A stretch of DNA of 64,000 bases from Bacillus sp. FJAT-27264 (GTDB lineage: Bacteria > Bacillota > Bacilli > Paenibacillales > Paenibacillaceae), in NCBI RefSeq assembly GCF_001682855.1, contig NZ_MAQW01000001.1, positions 268,443-332,442 on the forward strand, given 5' to 3'. Shown in pieces: positions 8,137-16,883 of the stretch. Each line of letters begins with the position of its first letter. Position 1 is the stretch's first letter. The position numbers were made by a program, and so were the translations under genes. The notes beneath the pieces were generated by a model. It was not told where the DNA came from. It did not search any database and saw only the letters and a program-made list of their open reading frames with translations.

Positions 8137-10443
8137 CTACAAATCCGGATGCTCATGCTTCGCTTTGAGCCGGCTCCAGCGGCGCTGGACTTCGTCCTCG
8201 AAGCTGTGCAGGGCGGGTTCGTTCTCCGGCTTCAGGAGATGACGGGTTTTGCCCATCGTCTTGAGCCAGTCGGTGAGCGGCAGGCGTTTATTCTTATCTT
8301 CCGGGTTGTACGTAATATTCGTAATACCGTGCTCCACTTCGTAGAGTGGGAAAAAGCAGGATTCCACGGCCAGAGACACAATGTTCGTGCCTTCCTTATC
8401 GTCGGACATCCAGTTGAGCGGGCAGGCGATCAGGATTTTGCCGTAGACCAGACCTTCGTTCTGGGCGTACCACTGGGCCTTGGCTGCTTTTTTCACCAGA
8501 TCCTGCGGATAGGCCTCAGATCCTGTGAATACATACGGGATATTGGTCGCTGCCATAATCTGCGCAGTATCCTTATGCTGTGTGACTTTGCCCTGCTGGT
8601 TCTTGCCGATGCTTGAAGTCGAGGTACGATGACCCAGCGGCGTGGAGTAGGATTGCTGCGCGCCTGTGTTCATATAGCCTTCGTTGTCGTACTCCACAAT
8701 AATCATCTTGTGTCCGCGCAAGGCTGCACCAATAGCAGGCCCCATGCCGATATCCATGCCACCGTCCCCGGTAACCATTACAAAAGTGAAGTCATCCTTC
8801 AGGCCAAGGCCATCTAGTTCCCCACGGCGTTTGCGCTCCCAGAACATCTCCACAACGCCGGACAACGTCGCTGCACCATTTTGAAACAAGTTATGGATGA
8901 ACGTCGATTTATGCGCTGAATATGGATACCCTGTTGTAGTAACCATCGCACAGCCCGTGTGATACAACGCGACAATGTCTCCTTCGATACCTTTGAAAAA
9001 AGTCTCCAGTCCCGAGAAAATCCCGCAGCCTGGACACGCCCCATGGCCTGGTGCCAGGCGTTTTGGCTTTCTCGTCAAGTTGCGCAGCGGCGGAATCCGC
9101 ACACTCAGCTTGCCTGTAGCTTCATCCTGTTTTACCGTAATAAGTCCGGTCTTCAGGGCATCGAAATCCATTGGCTTCAATAGCCGCTGCGGCGCCTTCT
9201 CCGGCACACCCGGATTGTGACCATAATAGTCGAATGGTACTTCTACCCGATCTGCCGCTACAGCATCAAGGGCCAGCTTGAAGAAGCTGTGTCCATCCTC
9301 TGCATAAAAATCTTTGCCGCCCAAGCCATAAATACGGCTGATGACTTTGGTCGTTGTATTGCCATATGTGAACAGCGCAGCCTTGATCTCGTTCACCATA
9401 TTGCCGCCGTGTCCGCCGACAGAGTCCGCACGGTCGCCGACGGTGATGGCCTTCACATGCTTAAGCGCTTCCGCAATCTGCTTTTGTGGGAAGGGACGGA
9501 TCATATTCGGTGAGATCGCTCCAGCCTTGATCCCTTGCAGACGAAGCTGGTCCACGACATCCTTGATGATCTCTGAAGCGGAATTCATCAGGAACACCGC
9601 CACCTCGGCGTCTTCCATCCGGTATTCTTCAATCATCGGATAATGGCGTCCAGTCAGCTCGCCGAATTCCTTGGCAATTTCTTCGAAGACTTCTCCGGCA
9701 TTGTACATGGCCACCGACTGTTGGTAACGGTTGTTGATGTAGTCAGGTTCGTTCATGTAAGGACCGACTGTGACTGGGTTGTTGCGGTCAAGTGTATCGG
9801 TAAAGCCTGCTGGCGGCTGCTCACCTACGAATTTATGCACATCGCTGCGATGAGCAAAAGCCTGCACACGGCGCTTCTGATGAGAAGTAAAGTAACCGTC
9901 GGAAGCCACCATCACTGGAAGCCGGACTTTAGCATGCTCCGCCAGCTTCAGTGCCATCAGGTTCATGTCGTAGACAGACTGCGGATCACGGCACATCAGA
10001 ATCGGCCAGCCTGTATTCAGGGCAAAGTACAAGTCTGAGTGGTCGCCGTGAATGTTCAGGGGTCCGGAAATGGAGCGGCAGATCAAGTTCATGACCATTG
10101 GCATCCGGGTACCCGCCTGAACCGGCATTTGCTCCAGCATAAACATGTAGCCCTGCGCACTCGTTGCGTTAAATACCCGTCCACCCGCTGTTGATGCCCC
10201 GTAGCAAATGCCGGCTGAGCTATGTTCACCATCTGAAGGAATCAGCAGAATATCATGCTGTCCGCTGGCTTTCATCGTATCGAGAAACTGAGCAACCTCC
10301 GTAGATGGCGAAATTGGGAAATAACCCATGACGTGATAGTTGATCTGATGGGCGGCGTAAGCAGCCATTTCATTTCCGGATTCATATAGGAATTTCTGCT
10401 CCACCTTGGCAGAGCTTAGTTCTTTTTCATAGTCGATTGCCAT
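8137..10443 (-). CDS. 2-oxoacid:ferredoxin oxidoreductase, fused alpha-beta subunits
   Basis: This 768-residue protein carries the catalytic part of a pyruvate or other 2-oxoacid:ferredoxin oxidoreductase, which decarboxylates the 2-oxoacid to an acyl-CoA and passes electrons through Fe-S clusters to ferredoxin. Residues 1-240 are the alpha pyrimidine-binding domain (GYFPISPSTEV, PSDGEHSSAG), about 260-400 the transketolase-C-like domain, and about 440-768 the beta subunit. The beta part has GHGACPGCG (C470, C473) and C498 for an Fe-S cluster, and a thiamine diphosphate/Mg site GDGG (559-562) with DNEGYMNTG (586-594). Alpha and beta are usually separate genes. It lies 23 bases after the gamma-delta gene, in one operon. 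The substrate cannot be told from sequence alone. Confidence 0.9.
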   Translation of the reverse strand: MAIDYEKELSSAKVEQKFLYESGNEMAAYAAHQINYHVMGYFPISPSTEVAQFLDTMKASGQHDILLIPSDGEHSSAGICYGASTAGGRVFNATSAQGYMFMLEQMPVQAGTRMPMVMNLICRSISGPLNIHGDHSDLYFALNTGWPILMCRDPQSVYDMNLMALKLAEHAKVRLPVMVASDGYFTSHQKRRVQAFAHRSDVHKFVGEQPPAGFTDTLDRNNPVTVGPYMNEPDYINNRYQQSVAMYNAGEVFEEIAKEFGELTGRHYPMIEEYRMEDAEVAVFLMNSASEIIKDVVDQLRLQGIKAGAISPNMIRPFPQKQIAEALKHVKAITVGDRADSVGGHGGNMVNEIKAALFTYGNTTTKVISRIYGLGGKDFYAEDGHSFFKLALDAVAADRVEVPFDYYGHNPGVPEKAPQRLLKPMDFDALKTGLITVKQDEATGKLSVRIPPLRNLTRKPKRLAPGHGACPGCGIFSGLETFFKGIEGDIVALYHTGCAMVTTTGYPYSAHKSTFIHNLFQNGAATLSGVVEMFWERKRRGELDGLGLKDDFTFVMVTGDGGMDIGMGPAIGAALRGHKMIIVEYDNEGYMNTGAQQSYSTPLGHRTSTSSIGKNQQGKVTQHKDTAQIMAATNIPYVFTGSEAYPQDLVKKAAKAQWYAQNEGLVYGKILIACPLNWMSDDKEGTNIVSLAVESCFFPLYEVEHGITNITYNPEDKNKRLPLTDWLKTMGKTRHLLKPENEPALHSFEDEVQRRWSRLKAKHEHPDL

Positions 10444-10466
10444 GTGTGTTCCACCTTTCCTTCCAT

Positions 10467-11504
10467 TTATACTTGGGTGACGAGATCCAAATGCTGACGG
10501 ACCGAATGACTCTCTGCGTAACCCTCTTCCTCCCGTTCACCGGACAACGCTGTGGTCGGACAGGCCTCGACGCATTTCAGACAGCCTTTACAGTATTGAT
10601 AATCAATACCCTGCAGGAACATCTGCGGACGTCCCTTCTTGTCCGGCAATTCATCCCATACGAAGCATAAATCGGGACAAACGGTGTCACACTGAGCACA
10701 GTGAATACAATCCTCCGCTTTAAAGTGAGGCAAATGCCCGGAACGGGAGATACTGAGATTTTTCAAAAAAGTACTGCCCGCGCTGATGATTGTCCCCCCG
10801 ATGGTTTGGGTATCGTATCCCAAAACCGAAATGTCGGAACGGACGAACTGAGGCATCTCTGCACCTTCCGGCAGCGGGAAATGCATAAACTTCACTTCAT
10901 TAAAGCCACGCTCAAACGTCATGATTGCCGAGTGAACGGCTTGCGGGTATTTTTTGCCTAATGATTTCTCGATGACGTCTTTCATAATCTCCGGGTCCAG
11001 AAAATCACACATCCGGAACAGCGCGCCAAGCATCGCCATATTCACACGATTCTTCTCGTCCAGCGCAATGCTGGTCGCGTCCACTACAGCGATGGTGCCT
11101 GCCATCATATTCATGGATGACTTCAGTTCTTCCGGCGACTTGGCCGAGTTGACCAGCACCGTGCTATGCTCATAAATTCCGCTTGTAACGTTAATGGTCT
11201 TCGCCAGCGCTTCATGAAAAACACCAACGACATGGGGACGCTCCACCGGGGAAGTATCACGGATAGGCGTATTGAGATCACAAAAACGAATATGTGCCTT
11301 TACGGGCGAGCCTTTTTTCTCCGACCCATAGGATGAGAAGCTCACCCCATTCATTCCGGCCCCGACAACACCCGCTTCAGCGAGCATTTTACCGGCCAGA
11401 TTCGCTCCCAGGCCCCCAATAGACTCCAGACGAATCTCAAAAAAACCGAGGTCGTTTACTTTAGGTAACTGTACCACCGACATAACCCCTTTCAAGGTTC
11501 TCAT
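10467..11504 (-). CDS. 2-oxoacid:ferredoxin oxidoreductase, fused gamma-delta subunits
   Basis: A 345-residue partner of the downstream alpha-beta protein. The N-terminal part (to about 230) is the gamma domain that binds CoA (IGGLGANLAGKMLAEAG, SYGSEKKGSPVKAHIRF). The C-terminal part is the delta ferredoxin domain with two 4Fe-4S motifs, CIHCAQCDTVCP and CKGCLKCVEACP. The start may be the annotated ATG (AAAGGA ten bases upstream) or the second ATG, MSVVQLPKV (after AAAGGGG but very close). A TATAAT lies at 11535-11540 on the minus strand. First gene of the two-gene operon; cytoplasmic. Confidence 0.9.
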   Translation of the reverse strand: MRTLKGVMSVVQLPKVNDLGFFEIRLESIGGLGANLAGKMLAEAGVVGAGMNGVSFSSYGSEKKGSPVKAHIRFCDLNTPIRDTSPVERPHVVGVFHEALAKTINVTSGIYEHSTVLVNSAKSPEELKSSMNMMAGTIAVVDATSIALDEKNRVNMAMLGALFRMCDFLDPEIMKDVIEKSLGKKYPQAVHSAIMTFERGFNEVKFMHFPLPEGAEMPQFVRSDISVLGYDTQTIGGTIISAGSTFLKNLSISRSGHLPHFKAEDCIHCAQCDTVCPDLCFVWDELPDKKGRPQMFLQGIDYQYCKGCLKCVEACPTTALSGEREEEGYAESHSVRQHLDLVTQV

Positions 11505-11840
11505 AAGAATAGTATCCTTTTGACTGTTTCAAAGATTATAACTTGATTACATTTGCCGCGAAGTGACAAATCTTGCAATTTTCCATGGTTTGGAAATTAT
11601 AATGTGAATCATATCTGTCATTCTTACTTTAGCAACAATATTAAAAATTAAGATGTTAAATTCATCACAGAATGGATGATTAATATCACAGTTGGGCATC
11701 CCCAAAGGATTCCCCCGTGGTGACCATTTTCTGTTAGACAAACCTGCCCAATCGTGTGATTTGTACTTTTCAAGGCAAGCGATTCAGGATACACTATATT
11801 CTTGTTGTAAATATTGTATAGAGGGTTGGGTGCATCGATA

Positions 11841-13184
11841 GTGAAGTCAAATGAAGCCGAACTACAGAAAAAACTACTGCCAAGACATATCAGCTTTATG
11901 GCTATGGGCGGTGTAATCGGCACAGGAATTTTCAAGGGGAGTTCCGAGACCATCGGAATTGCCGGGCCGGGGATTGTTATCTCCTATGCCTTTGCAGGAC
12001 TGCTTCTGCTAGTGGTCATGGGTGCGATTGCTGAGATGGCTACAGTCTACCCGAACAGAAATATGAAGGATTTTATCCGCGAGGCGTTTGGAGAACGGCT
12101 TTCTTTTATCGTGGGCTGGATGTACTGCTTCATGTGGCTGACGGTCTGCGTCATTGAGATACTGGCTGCAGGAAGCTTCCTGCAATATTGGCTCCCTGAT
12201 GTACCGCTGTGGCTGCTCAGTCTGGCAAGTGGGGCTTTGATTATTGGTATTAACACGATGAGTGTCGGTGGATATGGCGAAGCGGAGTTCTGGCTGGCCG
12301 GCATCAAAATCGCAATGATCTTTATCTTTATCATCCTCGGCGGCGCGTTAGTGTTCGGACTTCTGCCTATGGCGGAAGGTGCTCCTTATCTGCGTAACTT
12401 TACGGATTATGGCGGATTTCTCCCTAATGGCTGGACCTCCATCTTCTCTGCGTTACTGGTCGTAATGTTCGCTTACGGCGGTTCTGAGCTAATCGGGCTG
12501 ACATTGACCGAAACGAAGGATGCGGAAAAAGTATTGCCCAAGGTGGTCAAAAATCTTATTCTGCGCGTAGTTCTGTTCTATACCCTGCCGATCCTGGTGA
12601 TCTGCGGCCTTATGCCATGGAATCAGTTGAACGATCAGACAAGTCCCTTTGTACAGGTGCTGGCCTCCACGGGTCTGAAAGGCTCTGCACATGTAATGAA
12701 CTTTATCCTGATCACTGCCGTACTGTCGGCGGCCAATTCAGGAATTTACGGAGCGACCCGGATGCTGCATTCGATGGCTTCCCAAGGGGAAGCACCTAAA
12801 GCTCTGGCACGTACCACCTCGCGAGGCGTACCGCTGAACAGCCTTAAGCTCTGCGCCGCTGTACTTGGAATCGGTTCAATGCTGGCTTATTTTGCACAGG
12901 ACAGGTTATTCGCCTTGCTGATGGCCGTTCCAGGCTTTGTGGTGCTATTAGTGTGGATCTCGATCACTCTGGCCCAGCTCAAGCTGCGCAGAAGATATCC
13001 CCAGGAGCCTAGCTTTAAAGTATGGGGCTTCCCGTATATCACTACCCTGACGGTTACCTGCCTGATCGTGATTGCGAGCATGTTTCTGTTTGATACGAAG
13101 AATCGCATCAGCATCGGCACATGTCTGGCGTTCCTGCTGTTCTTGATCGTCTGGTCTTTCGTGAAATTTAGAAAAAGAAAATAG
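11841..13184 (+). CDS. Amino acid permease, APC superfamily (AAT type)
   Basis: A 447-residue membrane protein with about twelve hydrophobic segments. It has the family signature near the N-terminus (SFMAMGGVIGTGIFKGSSETI) and the central FAYGGSELIGLTLTETKDAEK stretch typical of proton-coupled amino acid symporters such as AapA and RocE. The start used here is the GTG giving KSNEAELQKKLLPRH. TTG at 11814 or 11826 would lengthen it by 9 or 5 residues, and none has an ideal ribosome site. It is monocistronic, divergent from the ferredoxin oxidoreductase operon, and ends at a strong terminator. The amino acid carried is not predictable. The 300-base intergenic region upstream shows no gene. Confidence 0.88.
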   Translation: MKSNEAELQKKLLPRHISFMAMGGVIGTGIFKGSSETIGIAGPGIVISYAFAGLLLLVVMGAIAEMATVYPNRNMKDFIREAFGERLSFIVGWMYCFMWLTVCVIEILAAGSFLQYWLPDVPLWLLSLASGALIIGINTMSVGGYGEAEFWLAGIKIAMIFIFIILGGALVFGLLPMAEGAPYLRNFTDYGGFLPNGWTSIFSALLVVMFAYGGSELIGLTLTETKDAEKVLPKVVKNLILRVVLFYTLPILVICGLMPWNQLNDQTSPFVQVLASTGLKGSAHVMNFILITAVLSAANSGIYGATRMLHSMASQGEAPKALARTTSRGVPLNSLKLCAAVLGIGSMLAYFAQDRLFALLMAVPGFVVLLVWISITLAQLKLRRRYPQEPSFKVWGFPYITTLTVTCLIVIASMFLFDTKNRISIGTCLAFLLFLIVWSFVKFRKRK

Positions 13185-13204
13185 ACTGTGAGTGTAACAA
13201 CAAC

Positions 13205-13243
13205 AGAGCAGCGAATATCTCTTGTTGGGAGAATCGCTGCTCT
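13205..13243 (+). terminator. Terminator of the amino acid permease gene
   Basis: AGAGCAGCGA and TCGCTGCTCT form a perfect 10-bp stem followed by TTATGTTT, 20 bases past the permease stop. Confidence 0.8.
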
Positions 13244-13346
13244 TTATGTTTAAATCTTTTAAGCTGGAAAATGCCTCCTGCACGATATCTTTGGCAGCTT
13301 CCAACGGCACTCGCTCCGATAATCACAATTATCTCAACAACTGGAA

Positions 13347-13393
13347 AAGGGGCTGTCCCTAAGCCATATAAATGGCTACCTGGACAACCCCTT
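13347..13393 (-). terminator. Terminator of the pncA-pncB operon
   Basis: AAGGGGCTGTCC and GGACAACCCCTT pair with one mismatch. Read on the minus strand the second arm is followed by TTCC. It lies 45 bases past the pncB stop and faces the permease terminator. Confidence 0.65.
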
Positions 13394-13437
13394 GTTTATT
13401 ACAGCATTAAATAGGCTGCTGTTCAATTATAAGTACC

Positions 13438-14889
13438 CTATTCCATATCCGTCTGCATATGCTCGGCAATCAACTGCTGCTTGCGGCTCCATACCTGCTG
13501 GCTGAGATTTACCCGATAGACCTCGGGGTTCAGCTTGCGCAGGTATTCCGGCCAGAACAGATCCAGCTGTTCCTGGTGATACCGGCGGATTTCTTCCAAG
13601 TCCGGCAGCTTATAGACCTGGAAGCCATTCACAAAGATCGGCTCCAGCATTGGGAGCGCCTCATATCGATCCACATGTTTCTTCATATAAGGATGTAGCG
13701 GATTGAACAGCTTCAGGCGCGCTCCGTTCCGCGGAATTTCCTCTTCAGGGAAGCTGATATAATCAGCCAATGCTTTGCCGTTCGCCCCGATAATCCGGAA
13801 CACATCCTTCTTGCCCGGTGTGGAGACCTTCTCGGGATTGGAGGAGATTTTGATCGTCGGGATCATCTCTCCGCTCGCCGATTCGATCTCCACCAGCTTG
13901 TAAACCCCGCCCAGTGAAGGCTGGTCAGAGGCAGTAATCAGTTGAGTACCGACACCCCAGGTATCGATCGCCGCACCTTGGGATTTCAAGTTCATAATCG
14001 TATTCTCATCGAGATCATTGGAGGCGACAATCTTCACATACGGCAAACCAGCATCATCCAGCATTTTACGAGCTTGCCGGGATAGATATGCCAAGTCACC
14101 GCTGTCCAGACGAATAGCATTCATCCGTTTGCCCTGAGATTCCAGCATCTTGGCCGTATTTATAGCATTTGGCACCCCGCTGTGCAAAGTATCGAACGTA
14201 TCCACCAGTAGCGTAACCCCGTCAGGCATGACCTTCGCGTAGGCATCGAAGGCCTCCTGCTCGCTACCAAAGCTCTGCACCCATGAATGAGCATGCGTAC
14301 CCTTCGTCGGAATGCCGAATAGCTTGCCAGCCAGCATATTAGAAGTGGCGTCAAAGCCCGCGACATAGGCGGCCCGGGCACCCCAGACCGCGGCATCCGC
14401 TTCCTGGGCCCGCCGCGTGCCAAACTCCAGCAAAATGTCGTTAGGGGCAACCTGCTTGATACGTGATGCCTTGGTGGCGATCAGCGTCTGGTAGTTCATG
14501 AAGTTCAATATGGCCGTTTCAACCAGTTGAGTCTCCATGATCGTCCCTTCGACCCGAAGCAACGGCTCGTCAGGAAAGACAAGTGCGCCTTCTTTCATCG
14601 AATGGATCGTGCCCTGAAAATGAAATTGCAATAGCTCCTCCAGAAAAGCAGGCGCGTAGTTCTCCTCCTGCTCCGACAGATAACGGATATCTTCCTCCGT
14701 GAAGCGCAGTCCGGCGATATAGCCGACAATGCGCTCCAGACCTGCAAATACGGCAAAGCCGTTTCCAAAAGGCAGCTTGCGGAAATAGGCTTCGAATACC
14801 GCTTTGCGCTTATGACTTCCGTTGACCCAATGGGCATACATCATATTGATCTGGTACTTATCCGTATGAAGGGCAAGTTCTCTTCTCAA
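13438..14889 (-). CDS. pncB: Nicotinate phosphoribosyltransferase
   Basis: A 483-residue cytoplasmic enzyme that joins nicotinate to phosphoribosyl pyrophosphate, using ATP, to make nicotinate mononucleotide in NAD salvage. The opening LHTDKYQINMMYAHW, the FRKLPFGNGFAVFAGLERI block, the FGTRRAQEADAAVWGARAAY active-site region and LLVDTFDTLHSGVPNA are all diagnostic of the long Firmicute-type enzyme. Its length is normal. It is the last gene of an operon with the Nudix gene and pncA and begins 29 bases after pncA. Confidence 0.95.
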   Translation of the reverse strand: MRRELALHTDKYQINMMYAHWVNGSHKRKAVFEAYFRKLPFGNGFAVFAGLERIVGYIAGLRFTEEDIRYLSEQEENYAPAFLEELLQFHFQGTIHSMKEGALVFPDEPLLRVEGTIMETQLVETAILNFMNYQTLIATKASRIKQVAPNDILLEFGTRRAQEADAAVWGARAAYVAGFDATSNMLAGKLFGIPTKGTHAHSWVQSFGSEQEAFDAYAKVMPDGVTLLVDTFDTLHSGVPNAINTAKMLESQGKRMNAIRLDSGDLAYLSRQARKMLDDAGLPYVKIVASNDLDENTIMNLKSQGAAIDTWGVGTQLITASDQPSLGGVYKLVEIESASGEMIPTIKISSNPEKVSTPGKKDVFRIIGANGKALADYISFPEEEIPRNGARLKLFNPLHPYMKKHVDRYEALPMLEPIFVNGFQVYKLPDLEEIRRYHQEQLDLFWPEYLRKLNPEVYRVNLSQQVWSRKQQLIAEHMQTDME

Positions 14890-14918
14890 ATCCTCATCTC
14901 CTAGTCTCGCTGCTGTTC

Positions 14919-15461
14919 TTATTCTCCGTTGACTACCTTTGCCCCGAGACTTCCTGTAAAGTGGCCCAGCGCCCAGGCATGGCCTGCTGCATTGAAGCTG
15001 GCGACCCCGTCCTCGTGCACAACGATCTTAAAGCCTTTATTATACGCATCCACTGCAGTATGCAATACACAAATATCCGTACATACCCCAATCAAATGCA
15101 GTTCGGTAATCCCGCGTTCACGGAGTCTTTGCTCCAGATTCGTGCCACTGAATGAACTATAGCGCGTTTTGTCCATCCAATAGATAGACTCCTTGTTGTC
15201 CTCATACACCTGTTTTAGCGTGCCATACAACTCACGTCCGTAGCTGCCACGCAGATTATGCGGTGGAAACAGCTTGGTCTCGGGATGATACTCATCATTC
15301 TCGTCGTGAAGATCCACAGCCATAACGACATAGTCGCCGTTCTTTACAAAGTCTTCTGTTATTTGACTGATTCTAGGCGCAATATCGATTGCTGGCTGAC
15401 CTACTGGCAGACTACCATCCACAAAATCATTCGTGAAATCAATCACGATTAATCCCCTCAT
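14919..15461 (-). CDS. pncA: Nicotinamidase (isochorismatase family)
   Basis: A 180-residue hydrolase that converts nicotinamide to nicotinate and ammonia, feeding PncB encoded next door. The catalytic triad is visible: Asp8 (IVIDFTNDF), Lys98 (WMDKTRYSSF) and Cys131 (GVCTDICVLH). Metal ligands are expected among Asp50, His52 and His59 (VDLHDENDEYHP). Length and motifs match the nicotinamidase branch, and the pncB neighbour supports that over a general isochorismatase. The ribosome site AAGGAGG lies nine bases before the ATG. Confidence 0.9.
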   Translation of the reverse strand: MRGLIVIDFTNDFVDGSLPVGQPAIDIAPRISQITEDFVKNGDYVVMAVDLHDENDEYHPETKLFPPHNLRGSYGRELYGTLKQVYEDNKESIYWMDKTRYSSFSGTNLEQRLRERGITELHLIGVCTDICVLHTAVDAYNKGFKIVVHEDGVASFNAAGHAWALGHFTGSLGAKVVNGE

Positions 15462-15505
15462 GAGTATTACCTCCTTGTTTGTTGTAAGACACAGTTACAT
15501 CAGGA

Positions 15506-16276
15506 TCAGGTATAGATAGACAACAACGGCTCATGGTCAGTGAACATATACAATTGGGCCGGACGCTGCGAATATTGATTGGAACTCAGCGGATTGCCCT
15601 CTTCATCCCGAACCTCCTGAAGAATTCCTTGGCGGCTACGGGTTGACGTTATTTTACGGATAAAATTGGGCTCCTTGAACTCAGGTACCACAGTCTGAAT
15701 GACCTGATACAGCTCACTCAGTGTGAAATGCCGCGGCAGAAACTGTCTTGCAATTGTGGTCTGCAGCATTTGCTGCTGAATCCGCAAGTAAGCATCCGTA
15801 ATAATGTCATGGTGGTCAAAAGCCAGTTCCAGCTCTTCCAATGCTTCCTGCAGTGTGAAAAGCCCTACTTCGCCGGCATCGTCGGAGGCTTGTCTTTGCT
15901 CCAGCATCCATTCCTCCACCAAAGCGAAGAAGGCATGGCTGATAATCCAGCCGCGCGGATCACGACCCGGTGTGCTGTACACGCCTAGGTACTCCAGATG
16001 TCCGCCGTCCACGCCTGTCTCTTCCTTGAGTTCGCGTGTTGCAGCCGCGTATATAGATTCATCCTCCTGGCAGAAGCCGCCCGGCAGCGCCCACATCCCG
16101 GCGCACGGCCACTTTTTCCGCCTAATCAGCATGACTTTTAATTCACGTAGGGGAAGGGTCTTCGTCACGGTCTTCCGCTCGCGCTTCGTCAATGTAAACA
16201 TCACAATGTCGGCCGGAACACCGTCCGGAGTGCGGTATTTTTTGGCGTTATAGGTTTGTTCCCCGTTCTCGCTCAC
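15506..16276 (-). CDS. Nudix hydrolase with C-terminal winged helix (NrtR-like)
   Basis: A 256-residue protein with an N-terminal Nudix domain and a C-terminal winged-helix-like region (about 165-245: RHFTLSELYQVIQTVVPEF, RKITSTRSRQGILQEV). This architecture is that of NrtR, which represses NAD biosynthesis genes and senses ADP-ribose. The Nudix box is complete (G67, E73, RELKEETGV 81-89), so it may hydrolyse a nucleotide substrate such as ADP-ribose. It is the first gene of the nudix-pncA-pncB operon, 44 bases before pncA, which fits a role in NAD control by autoregulation. Enzyme, regulator or both cannot be settled from sequence. Confidence 0.82.
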   Translation of the reverse strand: MSENGEQTYNAKKYRTPDGVPADIVMFTLTKRERKTVTKTLPLRELKVMLIRRKKWPCAGMWALPGGFCQEDESIYAAATRELKEETGVDGGHLEYLGVYSTPGRDPRGWIISHAFFALVEEWMLEQRQASDDAGEVGLFTLQEALEELELAFDHHDIITDAYLRIQQQMLQTTIARQFLPRHFTLSELYQVIQTVVPEFKEPNFIRKITSTRSRQGILQEVRDEEGNPLSSNQYSQRPAQLYMFTDHEPLLSIYT

Positions 16277-16405
16277 GATATATCCATCCTTTGCCGCAGC
16301 TTTTTTGCTGTTCGTATCTTTTAATGTACCAAACCTTCAGTTCGAAAAGCAATGCTTCATATCAAAAACGGGACGGATTCTCATCCGCCCCGTGTCTGCT
16401 GCCCT

Positions 16406-16858
16406 TTAATCCCCGCAGGTGGACGGAGGCGCTTCAGTGCCCGCTTCCACATTGATTTTCTCCGAGACGGTATCCCGGATGACCGAAATGACTAGCTGAA
16501 GCAGATAATTGATATCGCTTTGGCTCTGCTGAAACTCATTCACCACCGGGATGCCATCAATCTCATCCTGAAGAGTTGCAATTTCCGCTTCAATCTTCGC
16601 TACCATCTCTTTATTCCGAAAGCTCTCGAAGGCAACGATTTCCTTCTGCTTCTTCTTGATCTGTGCAATCAATCCTTGTACGCGCTCATGATTCTGAATC
16701 TTCTTCTCAGCCTGTTGGAAATGCTGCACTTCCTCACTGGTCGAAATCAATGAAGCGAGTTCCTTGGCCTTGCCCATAATATCTTCGCGTACGATTAAAT
16801 CACGGGTATCATAAGTCGGCATCCCGTAGTTGTTCAAACGTCCTTGCTCCTGACTCAC
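16406..16858 (-). CDS. ricA: RicA/YmcA family protein (YlbF-YmcA fold)
   Basis: A 150-residue helical protein homologous to B. subtilis YmcA (RicA). With RicF and RicT, RicA forms an Fe-S complex that helps RNase Y mature operon mRNAs and is needed for biofilm formation, competence and sporulation. The core runs from DIMGKAKELASLISTSEEVQ to IPVVNEFQQSQSDINYLLQL, with a single Cys near the end (STCGD). I chose the GTG at 16856-16858 because GGAG lies nine bases upstream. Longer starts lack a ribosome site or overlap miaB. It follows miaB by 25 bases, the same order as in B. subtilis. Confidence 0.88.
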   Translation of the reverse strand: MSQEQGRLNNYGMPTYDTRDLIVREDIMGKAKELASLISTSEEVQHFQQAEKKIQNHERVQGLIAQIKKKQKEIVAFESFRNKEMVAKIEAEIATLQDEIDGIPVVNEFQQSQSDINYLLQLVISVIRDTVSEKINVEAGTEAPPSTCGD

Positions 16859-16883
16859 TGGCAATCGCTCCATTTCTATATAA

